A DNA stretch of 64,000 bases from an uncultured Desulfobulbaceae bacterium. Lineage in GTDB: Bacteria; Desulfobacterota; Desulfobulbia; Desulfobulbales; BM004. The notes beneath the pieces were generated by a model. It was given only the letters and a program-made list of their open reading frames with translations, did no database searches and was not told where the DNA came from. Positions within the stretch are counted from its first letter, which is position 1. Each line of letters begins with the position of its first letter. Position numbers and translations under genes: made by a program. The stretch spans positions 1-64,000 of the forward strand of contig CAMYKS010000009.1 of the NCBI GenBank assembly GCA_947259115.1. Direction: 5' to 3'. Positions 52,993 through 60,565 of the stretch are shown here, in pieces.

Positions 52993-53301
52993 ATGGCCCT
53001 CGTAAATATCGACTCTGTCAGCCGCAATCTTTTGCAGAAGCTGAAAAAACTGAGCCCGCCCCAGGGCATTGAACTACTGTCCTATAAACGCAATCGATCT
53101 ATCGCGGTGCTGTTGCTCGATGATGGGAAAATTCTGGTGCGGGAGCGGGGATATCGCGACCAAGAATACGTTGTTGAAAAATCTATACTGGCCAAGCATC
53201 TTAAATCTTTGATCAAATATGAATTTCCCAGGAGCAGGAAAGTGAGAATGTACCAGGTGGAGAATTCCCGGGAACTTGATATAGCCCGCAAGAAACTCTA
53301 A
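52993..53301 (+). CDS. Conserved hypothetical protein
   Basis: 102 residues, basic, with no signal or membrane segment. Repeated short strands (IAVLLLDDGKILVRERGY) and a basic C-terminus (RSRKVRMYQVENSRELDIARKKL) are all that stands out. It follows the serA-like gene by 40 bp on the same strand and may be co-transcribed. No family recognised. Confidence 0.65.
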   Translation: MALVNIDSVSRNLLQKLKKLSPPQGIELLSYKRNRSIAVLLLDDGKILVRERGYRDQEYVVEKSILAKHLKSLIKYEFPRSRKVRMYQVENSRELDIARKKL

Positions 53302-53320
53302 CCTGCCCATGGGTTAACTG

Positions 53321-54499
53321 TCAGTTTTCAGAAGTTGATGAGGTGTCATTTGATGATGAAAAATATTCGTCATCAATATGATATAGCGAAAGCAATTGTT
53401 TGGTGACGCCAATCTTGTACTGGCTCAGCAGTTGGAGCAGATGCTTTCCGTCTATCAGTTTCACCGGCAGAGCCTCTGCAGTTAAGGCAGCCTCTTTGCA
53501 TTCCCTTGTGAAGCGGCCCAGGGTAATTAAGGTGCCGCGCAGGCAGTTACGGCGTGCAATGGCTTCATGAAGCTGGTCTAATGCGGGCCGTCCGGTTGAA
53601 GTCTGATAACGCCTGACATGTATTACCTCAGGGACCGTGCTGATACCGAACTGTATAAAGGCCGTTACCTCTACCCCCTTGCTGCCGCCCTCCTTGGTGA
53701 TTTTTATATCTTCATAGCCCATTGATTCGAGCAGTTCCAGCACGAGAAATTCGAAATCCCTCTGGTGCATAAAGGCAAGCAGGCTGCTTAGTTTTTGCAT
53801 CTGTTGCTGGTTAAAGGCCTTTATTGATCGAACAACATCGCGCTTCTGGTCAAGATCGGCCTGGGTGAACTGCTCGGCATAATCCAGGCCTTTCTTGGTG
53901 ATAAGGTAAGTGACGCCTTCCCGGCTGACAAAACCCCTTTCGACGAGATTATTCATTCTGCGGCGCAAAGTATCCCGGATGGTGGCCTGTGTCCCGAAGT
54001 GTGAGTGTTCTCTCAGGAAATCGGACCATTCAGGCAAAAGGTCACGCCGTCTGGCCGTTGTTTTGCCGGAGAGGATTCGCAACAGCTGGGGGATTCCTTC
54101 GCTGTCGTCTATTTCAGCCAGGATTTTTGGGTCATTGTCCAGAAAAGCCTGGCCGCGCGGCGTGATTTGATAGACGCCGAAAACATTATCGCTCAAAAGG
54201 CCGCTGTTGTTGATAAAAAGATACGAACCGTATACGTGGCGCGGATTGACTTCGTTGTTGCTTTCCTGCCAAATCCGTTGGGCCAGGACAGCCGATTCAC
54301 CACTTAAGCGTTTTTGGATCCAGGATCCAGGTGCGGTCCAGTCCACAGGATGTCTCGGGGTGCCGGTCTGCTCTTCTATGGTTTTGAGCATTTTTTTGAT
54401 GGCAGATTGGGAAATCCCTTCAAATGTCTGGAGCAGATGGCGCACTTCAGAATACAGGGGAAACTGGGGAGTCCGCACTTTGAGCGTCTGTTTACTCAT
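53321..54499 (-). CDS. Mrr-like restriction endonuclease family protein with altered catalytic motif
   Basis: 392 residues. The N-terminal ~230 residues hold winged-helix regions (LYSEVRHLLQTFEGISQSAIKKML, IRDTLRRRMNNLVERGFVSREG). The C-terminal Mrr domain (residues ~245-370) has RDFEFLVLELLESMGYEDIKIT, then EGGSKGVEVTAF, VIHVRRYQT, RGTLITLGRFTRECKEAA and LIDGKHLLQLL. In active Mrr proteins the core reads GDGGID...QxKRY; here the Asp is Glu277 and QxK is HVR (294-296), so the PD-(D/E)xK site is altered and cleavage may be lost. No methyltransferase is near. A DNA-binding or regulatory role is possible. Confidence 0.82.
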   Translation of the reverse strand: MSKQTLKVRTPQFPLYSEVRHLLQTFEGISQSAIKKMLKTIEEQTGTPRHPVDWTAPGSWIQKRLSGESAVLAQRIWQESNNEVNPRHVYGSYLFINNSGLLSDNVFGVYQITPRGQAFLDNDPKILAEIDDSEGIPQLLRILSGKTTARRRDLLPEWSDFLREHSHFGTQATIRDTLRRRMNNLVERGFVSREGVTYLITKKGLDYAEQFTQADLDQKRDVVRSIKAFNQQQMQKLSSLLAFMHQRDFEFLVLELLESMGYEDIKITKEGGSKGVEVTAFIQFGISTVPEVIHVRRYQTSTGRPALDQLHEAIARRNCLRGTLITLGRFTRECKEAALTAEALPVKLIDGKHLLQLLSQYKIGVTKQLLSLYHIDDEYFSSSNDTSSTSEN

Positions 54500-54587
54500 A
54501 CACTATCTCCATCAAAGATTATTATCCCGGTATTAATATCAGAAGCAATGGGCTTTTCAGAACTGTTGGCCTTGCCGGTGTTCTGGA

Positions 54588-55100
54588 TCACATGGAAACC
54601 TTTGTCTCCTTGCCTTCGGGCGTAACCAACACCCCTTCTCCCACAGCTTTGCCGTATCTGAATTCTCCACTGAATTTGCTGCCGTCAGGCCTGACCAGAG
54701 TGCCGATTCCATGCGGCAGGTCATCCTTCCAGGCCCCGGTATATGAACCTCCGTCAGCGGTGGTCAGTTTCCCCTGCCCATTATATTTGCCGTCCTTCCA
54801 TGCACCTGTATAGACTGTACCATCAGGATTGGCCTGGGTGCCAAACCCGTTTGGCAGATCGTTTTTCCAGGCCCCTTCATACGTTCTACCATCCGCCAGG
54901 ATCAATACTCCCTGGCCGTTATAACTGCCATCGATAAAGTTGCCGATATACCTGCGGCCGTCTTTAAATACAAGTGTGCCTGGACCGTTGATGCAATTCC
55001 CGTCTAAGCATTCTCCCTTCTCGGTGTCCTTGGGATAAAAAATGAAAAATGCTGCAATAAGTGCTGCGACCGTTCCCAATAAGACAAGTTTGTTCTTCAT
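54588..55100 (-). CDS. MORN-repeat protein
   Basis: 170 residues. An N-terminal membrane helix (LVLLGTVAALIAAFFIFY) is followed by about six MORN repeats (YIGNFIDGSYNGQGVLILADGRTYEGAWKND-type units, positions ~50-165). The extracytoplasmic repeats likely bind lipid or a surface partner, but no enzymatic part is present. It stands alone between the Mrr-like gene and mltD. Confidence 0.88.
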   Translation of the reverse strand: MKNKLVLLGTVAALIAAFFIFYPKDTEKGECLDGNCINGPGTLVFKDGRRYIGNFIDGSYNGQGVLILADGRTYEGAWKNDLPNGFGTQANPDGTVYTGAWKDGKYNGQGKLTTADGGSYTGAWKDDLPHGIGTLVRPDGSKFSGEFRYGKAVGEGVLVTPEGKETKVSM

Positions 55101-55164
55101 GCGCTTAGCGATCCAAAACCTGTTAGTAGGTCAAAGACAGACCGGAGAGAATATACGAAGATCA

Positions 55165-56259
55165 TCACTGGTAGATGACAAGTTTTTCACCTGGATAAAT
55201 ATGCCTGTTCGGGCTTAAGTCATTCCAGGCCATAAGGGCAGGCAGGGTAACATGAAACCGTTCCGCAATAGTGGTAAGGCTGTCACCTCTTCTGACAATG
55301 TAAATATGCATTTTGTATTCCTGCCGCCATTTTTCAGCAAGATCGGCAAAGCGCGAATGAAATTTTTCGCCTGAATTTTTTGGTACTGCTATGATATGGC
55401 TGCCTTTCAGCAGTTCATGCCCCCTGATCTCGGGATTGAGGTCTTTAATCTGTTTAAAGTATGTACCTGAGGCTTGGGCAACAAGGTATAGAGGAGTTCT
55501 GCCCGGCAGGGTAATTTTAACCCGGTCAAAGGTCACTGGCGGATAATAATCTTCCTCCTGGAGGTGAAATCCATAACGGGATGGATTGGAAAAAATAAGT
55601 TTGGCAGCCATAATTTTAAAAATATAACGCTGGGTCTCCAGAGGCAGATAAAACTCATAGTAATTGTCAACCTTCTGGCTCGCTTTTTCATTCTGGATTC
55701 TGTCTTCCCCTACGTTATATGCAGCAGCAGCCAGCGTCCATGAAGCGAAAAGGGTATGCAGGTCCTGCAAATAGGCGACAGCTGCCTTGGTGGAAGCAAA
55801 AAAGTTGCGCCGTTCATCAATGTCACGATCAATGGTAAGTCCGTAGTTGCGTCCGGTTGACTTTATAAACTGCCAGTACCCCATTGCTCCTTTTGGAGAA
55901 CCTGCATGGGGAAGCATGGCACTTTCAACAACAGCGATATATTTAAGGTCTTCCGGCATATTATGTTGGGCAAGTGTCTTTTCAATGTATGGAAAATAAC
56001 GGCTGGCGCGTTTGAGCCACAGAATGACCTGCGGTCTGTTCCAGAGAATGAGAAGCAGTTCCTTTTCAAGCCTTTCACGAACCTCAAAATTATCAAGGGG
56101 CACAGGTTCACCGCAAAAGTCAAGAGGTCCGGCAACCCTGACGGCTGAAACGAGTGACGGCAGGGACTCAGGAGCAAGGTCTTTTGGGATTTCTGCGAAG
56201 GCACTGCTCCTGGAGAAGCAGAGCGCTATTAAACAGAGCAACAGAAGTCGTTTCAGCAC
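55165..56259 (-). CDS. mltD: Membrane-bound lytic murein transglycosylase D (MltD-like)
   Basis: About 364 residues from the GTG at 56259, chosen for AAAGGAG 5 nt upstream; the frame is open to 56313. Signal peptide (LLLLCLIALCFSRSSAFA), then the SLT domain with the catalytic Glu in VVESAMLPHAGSPKGAMGYWQF and AAYNVGEDRI. The C-terminus holds a diverged LysM and a clear LysM (YIVRRGDSLTTIAERFHVTLPALMAWNDL). It cleaves peptidoglycan glycan strands in the periplasm. It follows gspB by about 26 bp, so it may share the operon and open the wall for the secretion machine. Confidence 0.92.
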   Translation of the reverse strand: MLKRLLLLCLIALCFSRSSAFAEIPKDLAPESLPSLVSAVRVAGPLDFCGEPVPLDNFEVRERLEKELLLILWNRPQVILWLKRASRYFPYIEKTLAQHNMPEDLKYIAVVESAMLPHAGSPKGAMGYWQFIKSTGRNYGLTIDRDIDERRNFFASTKAAVAYLQDLHTLFASWTLAAAAYNVGEDRIQNEKASQKVDNYYEFYLPLETQRYIFKIMAAKLIFSNPSRYGFHLQEEDYYPPVTFDRVKITLPGRTPLYLVAQASGTYFKQIKDLNPEIRGHELLKGSHIIAVPKNSGEKFHSRFADLAEKWRQEYKMHIYIVRRGDSLTTIAERFHVTLPALMAWNDLSPNRHIYPGEKLVIYQ

Positions 56260-56285
56260 AGGGTCTCCTTTGCATGAGGGAACAT

Positions 56286-56969
56286 TTATTTGAGACGGAA
56301 CAGGAGTTGCCACTTTTTCCCTCCATCACTGAGTACGACGTCATCCTGGTTAATGGCATCTAAACGGTAACCCATAACCATTTCCCCCTGACGCAAAATT
56401 TGGTTGTTGATAACCGCTATTCGTTTTTGGGGATTTTTGGACCAGGTGATGGCCTGCAGCTTCATTTCCGGGTCACTGAGCAGAGGAATAGAGCTTTTCT
56501 GCGCTTCTACTGCGACTTTAGAAGCAGGCGCCTTTGTTGGCGTAATTGCCGGAGACGAAGGCTGTGGTATTTTTACAGGCGCCGGCTCAGAAATCTGATC
56601 TTCGGCCTTTGGGGGAGTGACCATACCTGCAGATGGCTTGGTTAGCTCATCTGATATGCCCGCAGGTAGGGTATTTTGTAACTCCCCGGGCATGGCAGGA
56701 GGCGTTTCCGGGGGCAGCTCGTTTTGGCGGGAAATCTTTTGCGGCACAGTGGAAGGAGACTCAATTTTTTCTGCAAACAACCACCAGCCTGCCAGAATGA
56801 CTAGGCCGCAAACAATGCCGCCACCGATGATCATCATAAGGAGACCTGCCGAAGATTTTGGGGGACTGGTATCTGCCAAAGGCACAAATTTGCTGTGCAG
56901 CCCCTGGGTATCCTCCATGTGGCGTGGATTGTTCTCGAGTTTTTTCAGAGAGCGCAGTATTGAACTCAT
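56286..56969 (-). CDS. gspB: GspB-like general secretion pathway protein B
   Basis: 227 residues. A cytoplasmic start (MSSILRSLKKLENNPRHMED) is followed by a membrane helix (LLMMIIGGGIVCGLVILAGWWLF), a long Pro-rich periplasmic linker and a C-terminal domain (LQAITWSKNPQKRIAVINNQILRQGEMVMGYRLDAI) typical of GspB/type II secretion C-like proteins. The start overlaps the gspA stop by 4 bp (ATGA). GspA/GspB help insert the secretin across peptidoglycan. The pilus secretin at 33.6 kb is a candidate client. Confidence 0.88.
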   Translation of the reverse strand: MSSILRSLKKLENNPRHMEDTQGLHSKFVPLADTSPPKSSAGLLMMIIGGGIVCGLVILAGWWLFAEKIESPSTVPQKISRQNELPPETPPAMPGELQNTLPAGISDELTKPSAGMVTPPKAEDQISEPAPVKIPQPSSPAITPTKAPASKVAVEAQKSSIPLLSDPEMKLQAITWSKNPQKRIAVINNQILRQGEMVMGYRLDAINQDDVVLSDGGKKWQLLFRLK

Positions 56970-58798
56970 TTGGCGTCCTCCAATTTATCCTGCATGAATT
57001 GCGATAAGCTGGGAGTCGCAAAGGCATTATTTTCATTATACAGAGCGATTTTTGTCAGCGGTCCCACTATGCCGTCAGCATTAAGGCCGTTTTTTTGCTG
57101 AATGTCTTTAACGATCTGCATGGTGTAAGCATCATACCCGGCGCTATAGTTATCGTCTATGTAGGCAAGATCGTGGAGCAAAATTTTTAGGGTTTGGACG
57201 GACTCAGCACTGGATTGCGCCTTAATGGAGCCCTCAAGACCAAGAAAGTTTTTCCAGACTATGTGAGCTTCTCCGGACCAGAATTGGTGTAGAGTTCTCC
57301 TGTCAACTGCAATGACCCCGCCCTGGTCCCCGGTAACAAGATAAGCCTTTTCTGCGTCTATGCCTGTCAGGGTGAGATATCTGGGCCAGGCATGGTTTGG
57401 AAGATAAAAGGTCAGGATGGCCGGGAGGTTCAGGGTTTGAATGAGGGTTATGTCTGCATAGGTTGCCAGGGACTGGACGTGCAAGTCATTTTCTCCTGCA
57501 GCTGCACGGAAAAAGGCCTCGTCGGTTTCGATCATGCTGACCGGCCGGCTGATGTCTGCTGTAGAACTCCAGAGCTTGAGTGTTTCCAGCATTGCACTGT
57601 TGCGTGAAGGGCGGGCCCGAAGATTTTTTAGGAAATACAAAAATCTCTCAGCAGCTGCATTCGTCGCCTTTGGAGCAGCAGCAGGTAAAATCCGGTCCAG
57701 AGAGGTCGTTTCTGGGTGCAGTGTGTCCGGGGCAGTTTTTCCACCAGTCGATTGCCGGGATTCTCCAGATGACCCTGGGGCAGGAACAATGGCCGGAGAC
57801 GAGCCGGACATGGGCTGCCTGGCATCATCAACCCGGGCCTGGGAATTGCCGGACGGGGGCTTGACTGTAACAGCAGAATGGAACCATTTGCTGCCGGTAG
57901 ATAAATAAAGAAGCAGAGCAACCAGGCATACCACCGTCGCAACTATGGCAACCAAGGCTGTGGTTTTATGGGGTGCAGGAGGTTCTTTTCTGGTTCTATG
58001 GCTCAGCTCCTGTATTGCTTCTTTGCTGAGTGATCCTGTTATATTGAAGGTGTTGCGGCTGAAAGCGTTAAGCAGAATCCTGTCGCAGGCAATATTGATC
58101 AGGCGCGGCACGCCCCGTGAATATTCATATATGGCACGATGGGCTGCAGTATCAAAAGGGGGCCCGGCCCTGTGGGAAGCCAGGGCAATACGGTGCCTGA
58201 TGTAATCCTTTGTTTCCTGAAATGTCATGGGATCCAGCTGGCAGTTGATGGTGATACGCTGCCCCAGTTGCCGTAGTTGGTGGGAGGACAGCATGTCCCC
58301 GAGTTCAGGCTGCCCCACGAGAATGATTTGCAGGAGTTTGTCCTGTGTGGTTTCAAGGTTGGAGAGAAGGCGCAGCTGTTCCAGAACCTCCAGGGAAAGG
58401 TTCTGGGCCTCGTCTATGAGGACCAGAACTTTATGGCCGGCGCCTTTTTTTTCTATTAAAAAAGTATTGAGCCTGTCGATTAAATCCTTGGTGTTGTCAG
58501 GCGTGGCATCAATACCGAACTCGTCGTTTATTGCCTTGAGAAGCTGCAAAGCATCGAGTTTCGGGTTGAAGATATAGGCAGCCTCAATGGATTTATCGAG
58601 GTTTTCCAGAAAAACACGGCATAAGGTGGTCTTGCCGGTTCCGACCTCCCCGGTGATCTCGACAAAACCATCGCCCTGGGAAATGGCATAATTGAGGTGG
58701 GCAAGGGCCTCTTCATGGCTCTTGCTCAAAAAAAGGTACTCAGGGTTCGGTACCAGTTTAAAGGGCTTTTCTTTGAAACCAAAAAACTTGTTATACAT
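56966..58798 (-). CDS. gspA: ExeA/GspA-type AAA ATPase with peptidoglycan-binding domain
   Basis: 610 residues. It begins FFGFKEKPFKLVPNPEYLFLS, with Walker A GEVGTGKTT and Walker B VLVLIDEAQNL. A membrane helix (TTALVAIVATVVCLVALLLYL, ~280-300) leads to a periplasmic part with a C39-peptidase-like fold and a C-terminal peptidoglycan-binding domain (YTMQIVKDIQQKNGLNADGIVGPLTKIAL). With GspB it uses ATP to make room for secretin assembly. No complete type II secretion operon is in the window. Confidence 0.9.
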   Translation of the reverse strand: MYNKFFGFKEKPFKLVPNPEYLFLSKSHEEALAHLNYAISQGDGFVEITGEVGTGKTTLCRVFLENLDKSIEAAYIFNPKLDALQLLKAINDEFGIDATPDNTKDLIDRLNTFLIEKKGAGHKVLVLIDEAQNLSLEVLEQLRLLSNLETTQDKLLQIILVGQPELGDMLSSHQLRQLGQRITINCQLDPMTFQETKDYIRHRIALASHRAGPPFDTAAHRAIYEYSRGVPRLINIACDRILLNAFSRNTFNITGSLSKEAIQELSHRTRKEPPAPHKTTALVAIVATVVCLVALLLYLSTGSKWFHSAVTVKPPSGNSQARVDDARQPMSGSSPAIVPAPGSSGESRQSTGGKTAPDTLHPETTSLDRILPAAAPKATNAAAERFLYFLKNLRARPSRNSAMLETLKLWSSTADISRPVSMIETDEAFFRAAAGENDLHVQSLATYADITLIQTLNLPAILTFYLPNHAWPRYLTLTGIDAEKAYLVTGDQGGVIAVDRRTLHQFWSGEAHIVWKNFLGLEGSIKAQSSAESVQTLKILLHDLAYIDDNYSAGYDAYTMQIVKDIQQKNGLNADGIVGPLTKIALYNENNAFATPSLSQFMQDKLEDAK

Positions 58799-58834
58799 AT
58801 GTGGCTTAAATTTATTTACAAACCTGGAGGCAGG

Positions 58835-59068
58835 TCAACAGTTTCTCTTGGTGCCGGAATATGTAAAGGCCTTGCTGATCATTTTGATAAATGATCCCTT
58901 GTCTATCCCAATATCTTTGCCGCAACTGCATTGTATCTTCTGATCACCGGCTGTAAAGCTATATTTTTTAGTAATTCTTGCCTTATGGCAGCGCAAAACC
59001 TCACCCGGGCCAATTTTGTCATATTTCCAAAGTTTATTTTTACAGGCAGCACACCGGATAACTAGCAC
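58835..59068 (-). CDS. Small zinc-ribbon-like protein
   Basis: 77 residues from a GTG at 59068, with AGGAAATAAT just before it. Two CxxC-type pairs (CAACKNKLWKYDKIGPGEVLRC, CSCGKDIGIDKG) suggest a zinc ribbon. It ends 37 bp before gspA on the same strand. The function is unknown; it could be a regulator or an RNA-binding protein. Confidence 0.7.
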   Translation of the reverse strand: MLVIRCAACKNKLWKYDKIGPGEVLRCHKARITKKYSFTAGDQKIQCSCGKDIGIDKGSFIKMISKAFTYSGTKRNC

Positions 59069-59313
59069 ATTATTTCCTGGCAGGGTTTAATGATCCTTAG
59101 TACGTTCAGATTCGCATGATTTATCTGGGGTTGCGCACAACAATTTAGGTGTTACCATATAAAGTATAGTCCCGTTCAGTGGCCAGTCAAGCGTGCTGTC
59201 TGCACAAAGTTTATTTATTATTTACTGTTCATTTTATATTATGCCCTATTGTCAAAGAAAAAGAAACCACCGGATTTGTTGAAACCGAAAGCAGGAATTG
59301 ACTGGAGATCAAG

Positions 59314-60306
59314 ATGGGTAATGGTCAGGAATGGAATATCGGCCGCCTTTTAAGTACTTCAAGCGGTTATTGGCGCTCAAGCACACTCCATGCTGCTGTT
59401 AAATTAGAGATTTTTACCGTGCTCGGCAACGATCATCTGACATCTGCAGAGGTAAGTACAAAAATTAAAGCCAGCGAAAGGGGCCTGGCAATGCTCCTCA
59501 ATGGACTGGTGGCACTGGGGCTTTTGGAGCAGAATGAAGAGCGCTACCAAAATACCACTTTCAGCCGCTCATCTCTGGTCAAGGGTGAGCCCGGCTATGT
59601 TGGCTATATAATCATGCACCATTTTCACCTGGTTGATGCCTGGGCCAAATTGCACCAGGCGGTTATCCAGGGAGGGCCCGTGGAAAAACGGTCCCACGGT
59701 GAGGAAGTGGAACGGGAAAGCTTTCAGATGGGCATGTTTAACCTGGCCTCAGCTATTGCGCCGGCAATAGCGTCTGCAGTAAATCTTGAGGGCAGGAGAC
59801 ATCTGCTTGATCTTGGCGGCGGTCCGGGTACCCATGCCATCCACTTCTGTCTGGCAAATCCGGAGCTCAAGGCGACTATCTACGATCGCCAGACCACCGC
59901 GCCCTTTGCCCAAAAGACCACAGAGCGGTTCGGGGTTGCCGACCGTATTGATTTTGTCGCAGGCGACTTTAATGCAGACCCGATTGCAGGCTCATTTGAC
60001 GTGGCCTGGCTGTCACAGATACTGCACTCAAATTCCCCGGAAGAATGCCGGATCCTTATTGAAAAAACCGTGCAGGCCCTGGAGCCGGGCGGCCTTATCC
60101 TGATCCATGACTTTTTCTTGAACGACTCCCTGGATGGCCCGCTTTTTCCTGCCCTTTTTTCCATGAATATGCTCCTTAATAACCAGGGCCGCTCATACTC
60201 GGAAAAAGAGGTGAGTGCCATGTTGCGTCAGGCGGGAGCCCGGGAAATTCACCGCTTACCATTTCAGGGCCCCAATGATTCCGCCATACTCTGCGGCACA
60301 GTTTAA
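59314..60306 (+). CDS. SAM-dependent O-methyltransferase-like protein
   Basis: 330 residues. An N-terminal winged-helix dimerisation domain (AAVKLEIFTVLGND, SAEVSTKIKASERGLAMLLNGLVALGLLE) is followed by a class I methyltransferase core (LLDLGGGPGTHAIHF, ATIYDRQTTAPFAQ, GDFNADPIAGSFDVAWLSQILH, LEPGGLILIHDFFL). This is the plan of plant-type and bacterial small-molecule O-methyltransferases. GGAG precedes the ATG. The substrate is unknown and the neighbours do not help. Confidence 0.87.
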   Translation: MGNGQEWNIGRLLSTSSGYWRSSTLHAAVKLEIFTVLGNDHLTSAEVSTKIKASERGLAMLLNGLVALGLLEQNEERYQNTTFSRSSLVKGEPGYVGYIIMHHFHLVDAWAKLHQAVIQGGPVEKRSHGEEVERESFQMGMFNLASAIAPAIASAVNLEGRRHLLDLGGGPGTHAIHFCLANPELKATIYDRQTTAPFAQKTTERFGVADRIDFVAGDFNADPIAGSFDVAWLSQILHSNSPEECRILIEKTVQALEPGGLILIHDFFLNDSLDGPLFPALFSMNMLLNNQGRSYSEKEVSAMLRQAGAREIHRLPFQGPNDSAILCGTV

Positions 60307-60565
60307 ATGAAAATGCCTGCTCCGTGGGCGCTCTTACGTATGGACTTTTTCATTGGATACATCAGTAGTTGACGCCGGAGAGAAAAGTGCTGTATGGTGG
60401 GCTATTATTATAATAAAATCAGCCCAATAAGATAGATTTATATTAATTCTTGCAGCGGGCATCAGGGTCTAATAATATCAATAAGTTAGAGGCTGGGAGA
60501 CTTGTCGACCCCGAACTTTTCCAAGTCTGACCTTAGCTTTGAGACCGACAAATATCAGCAGAGAA

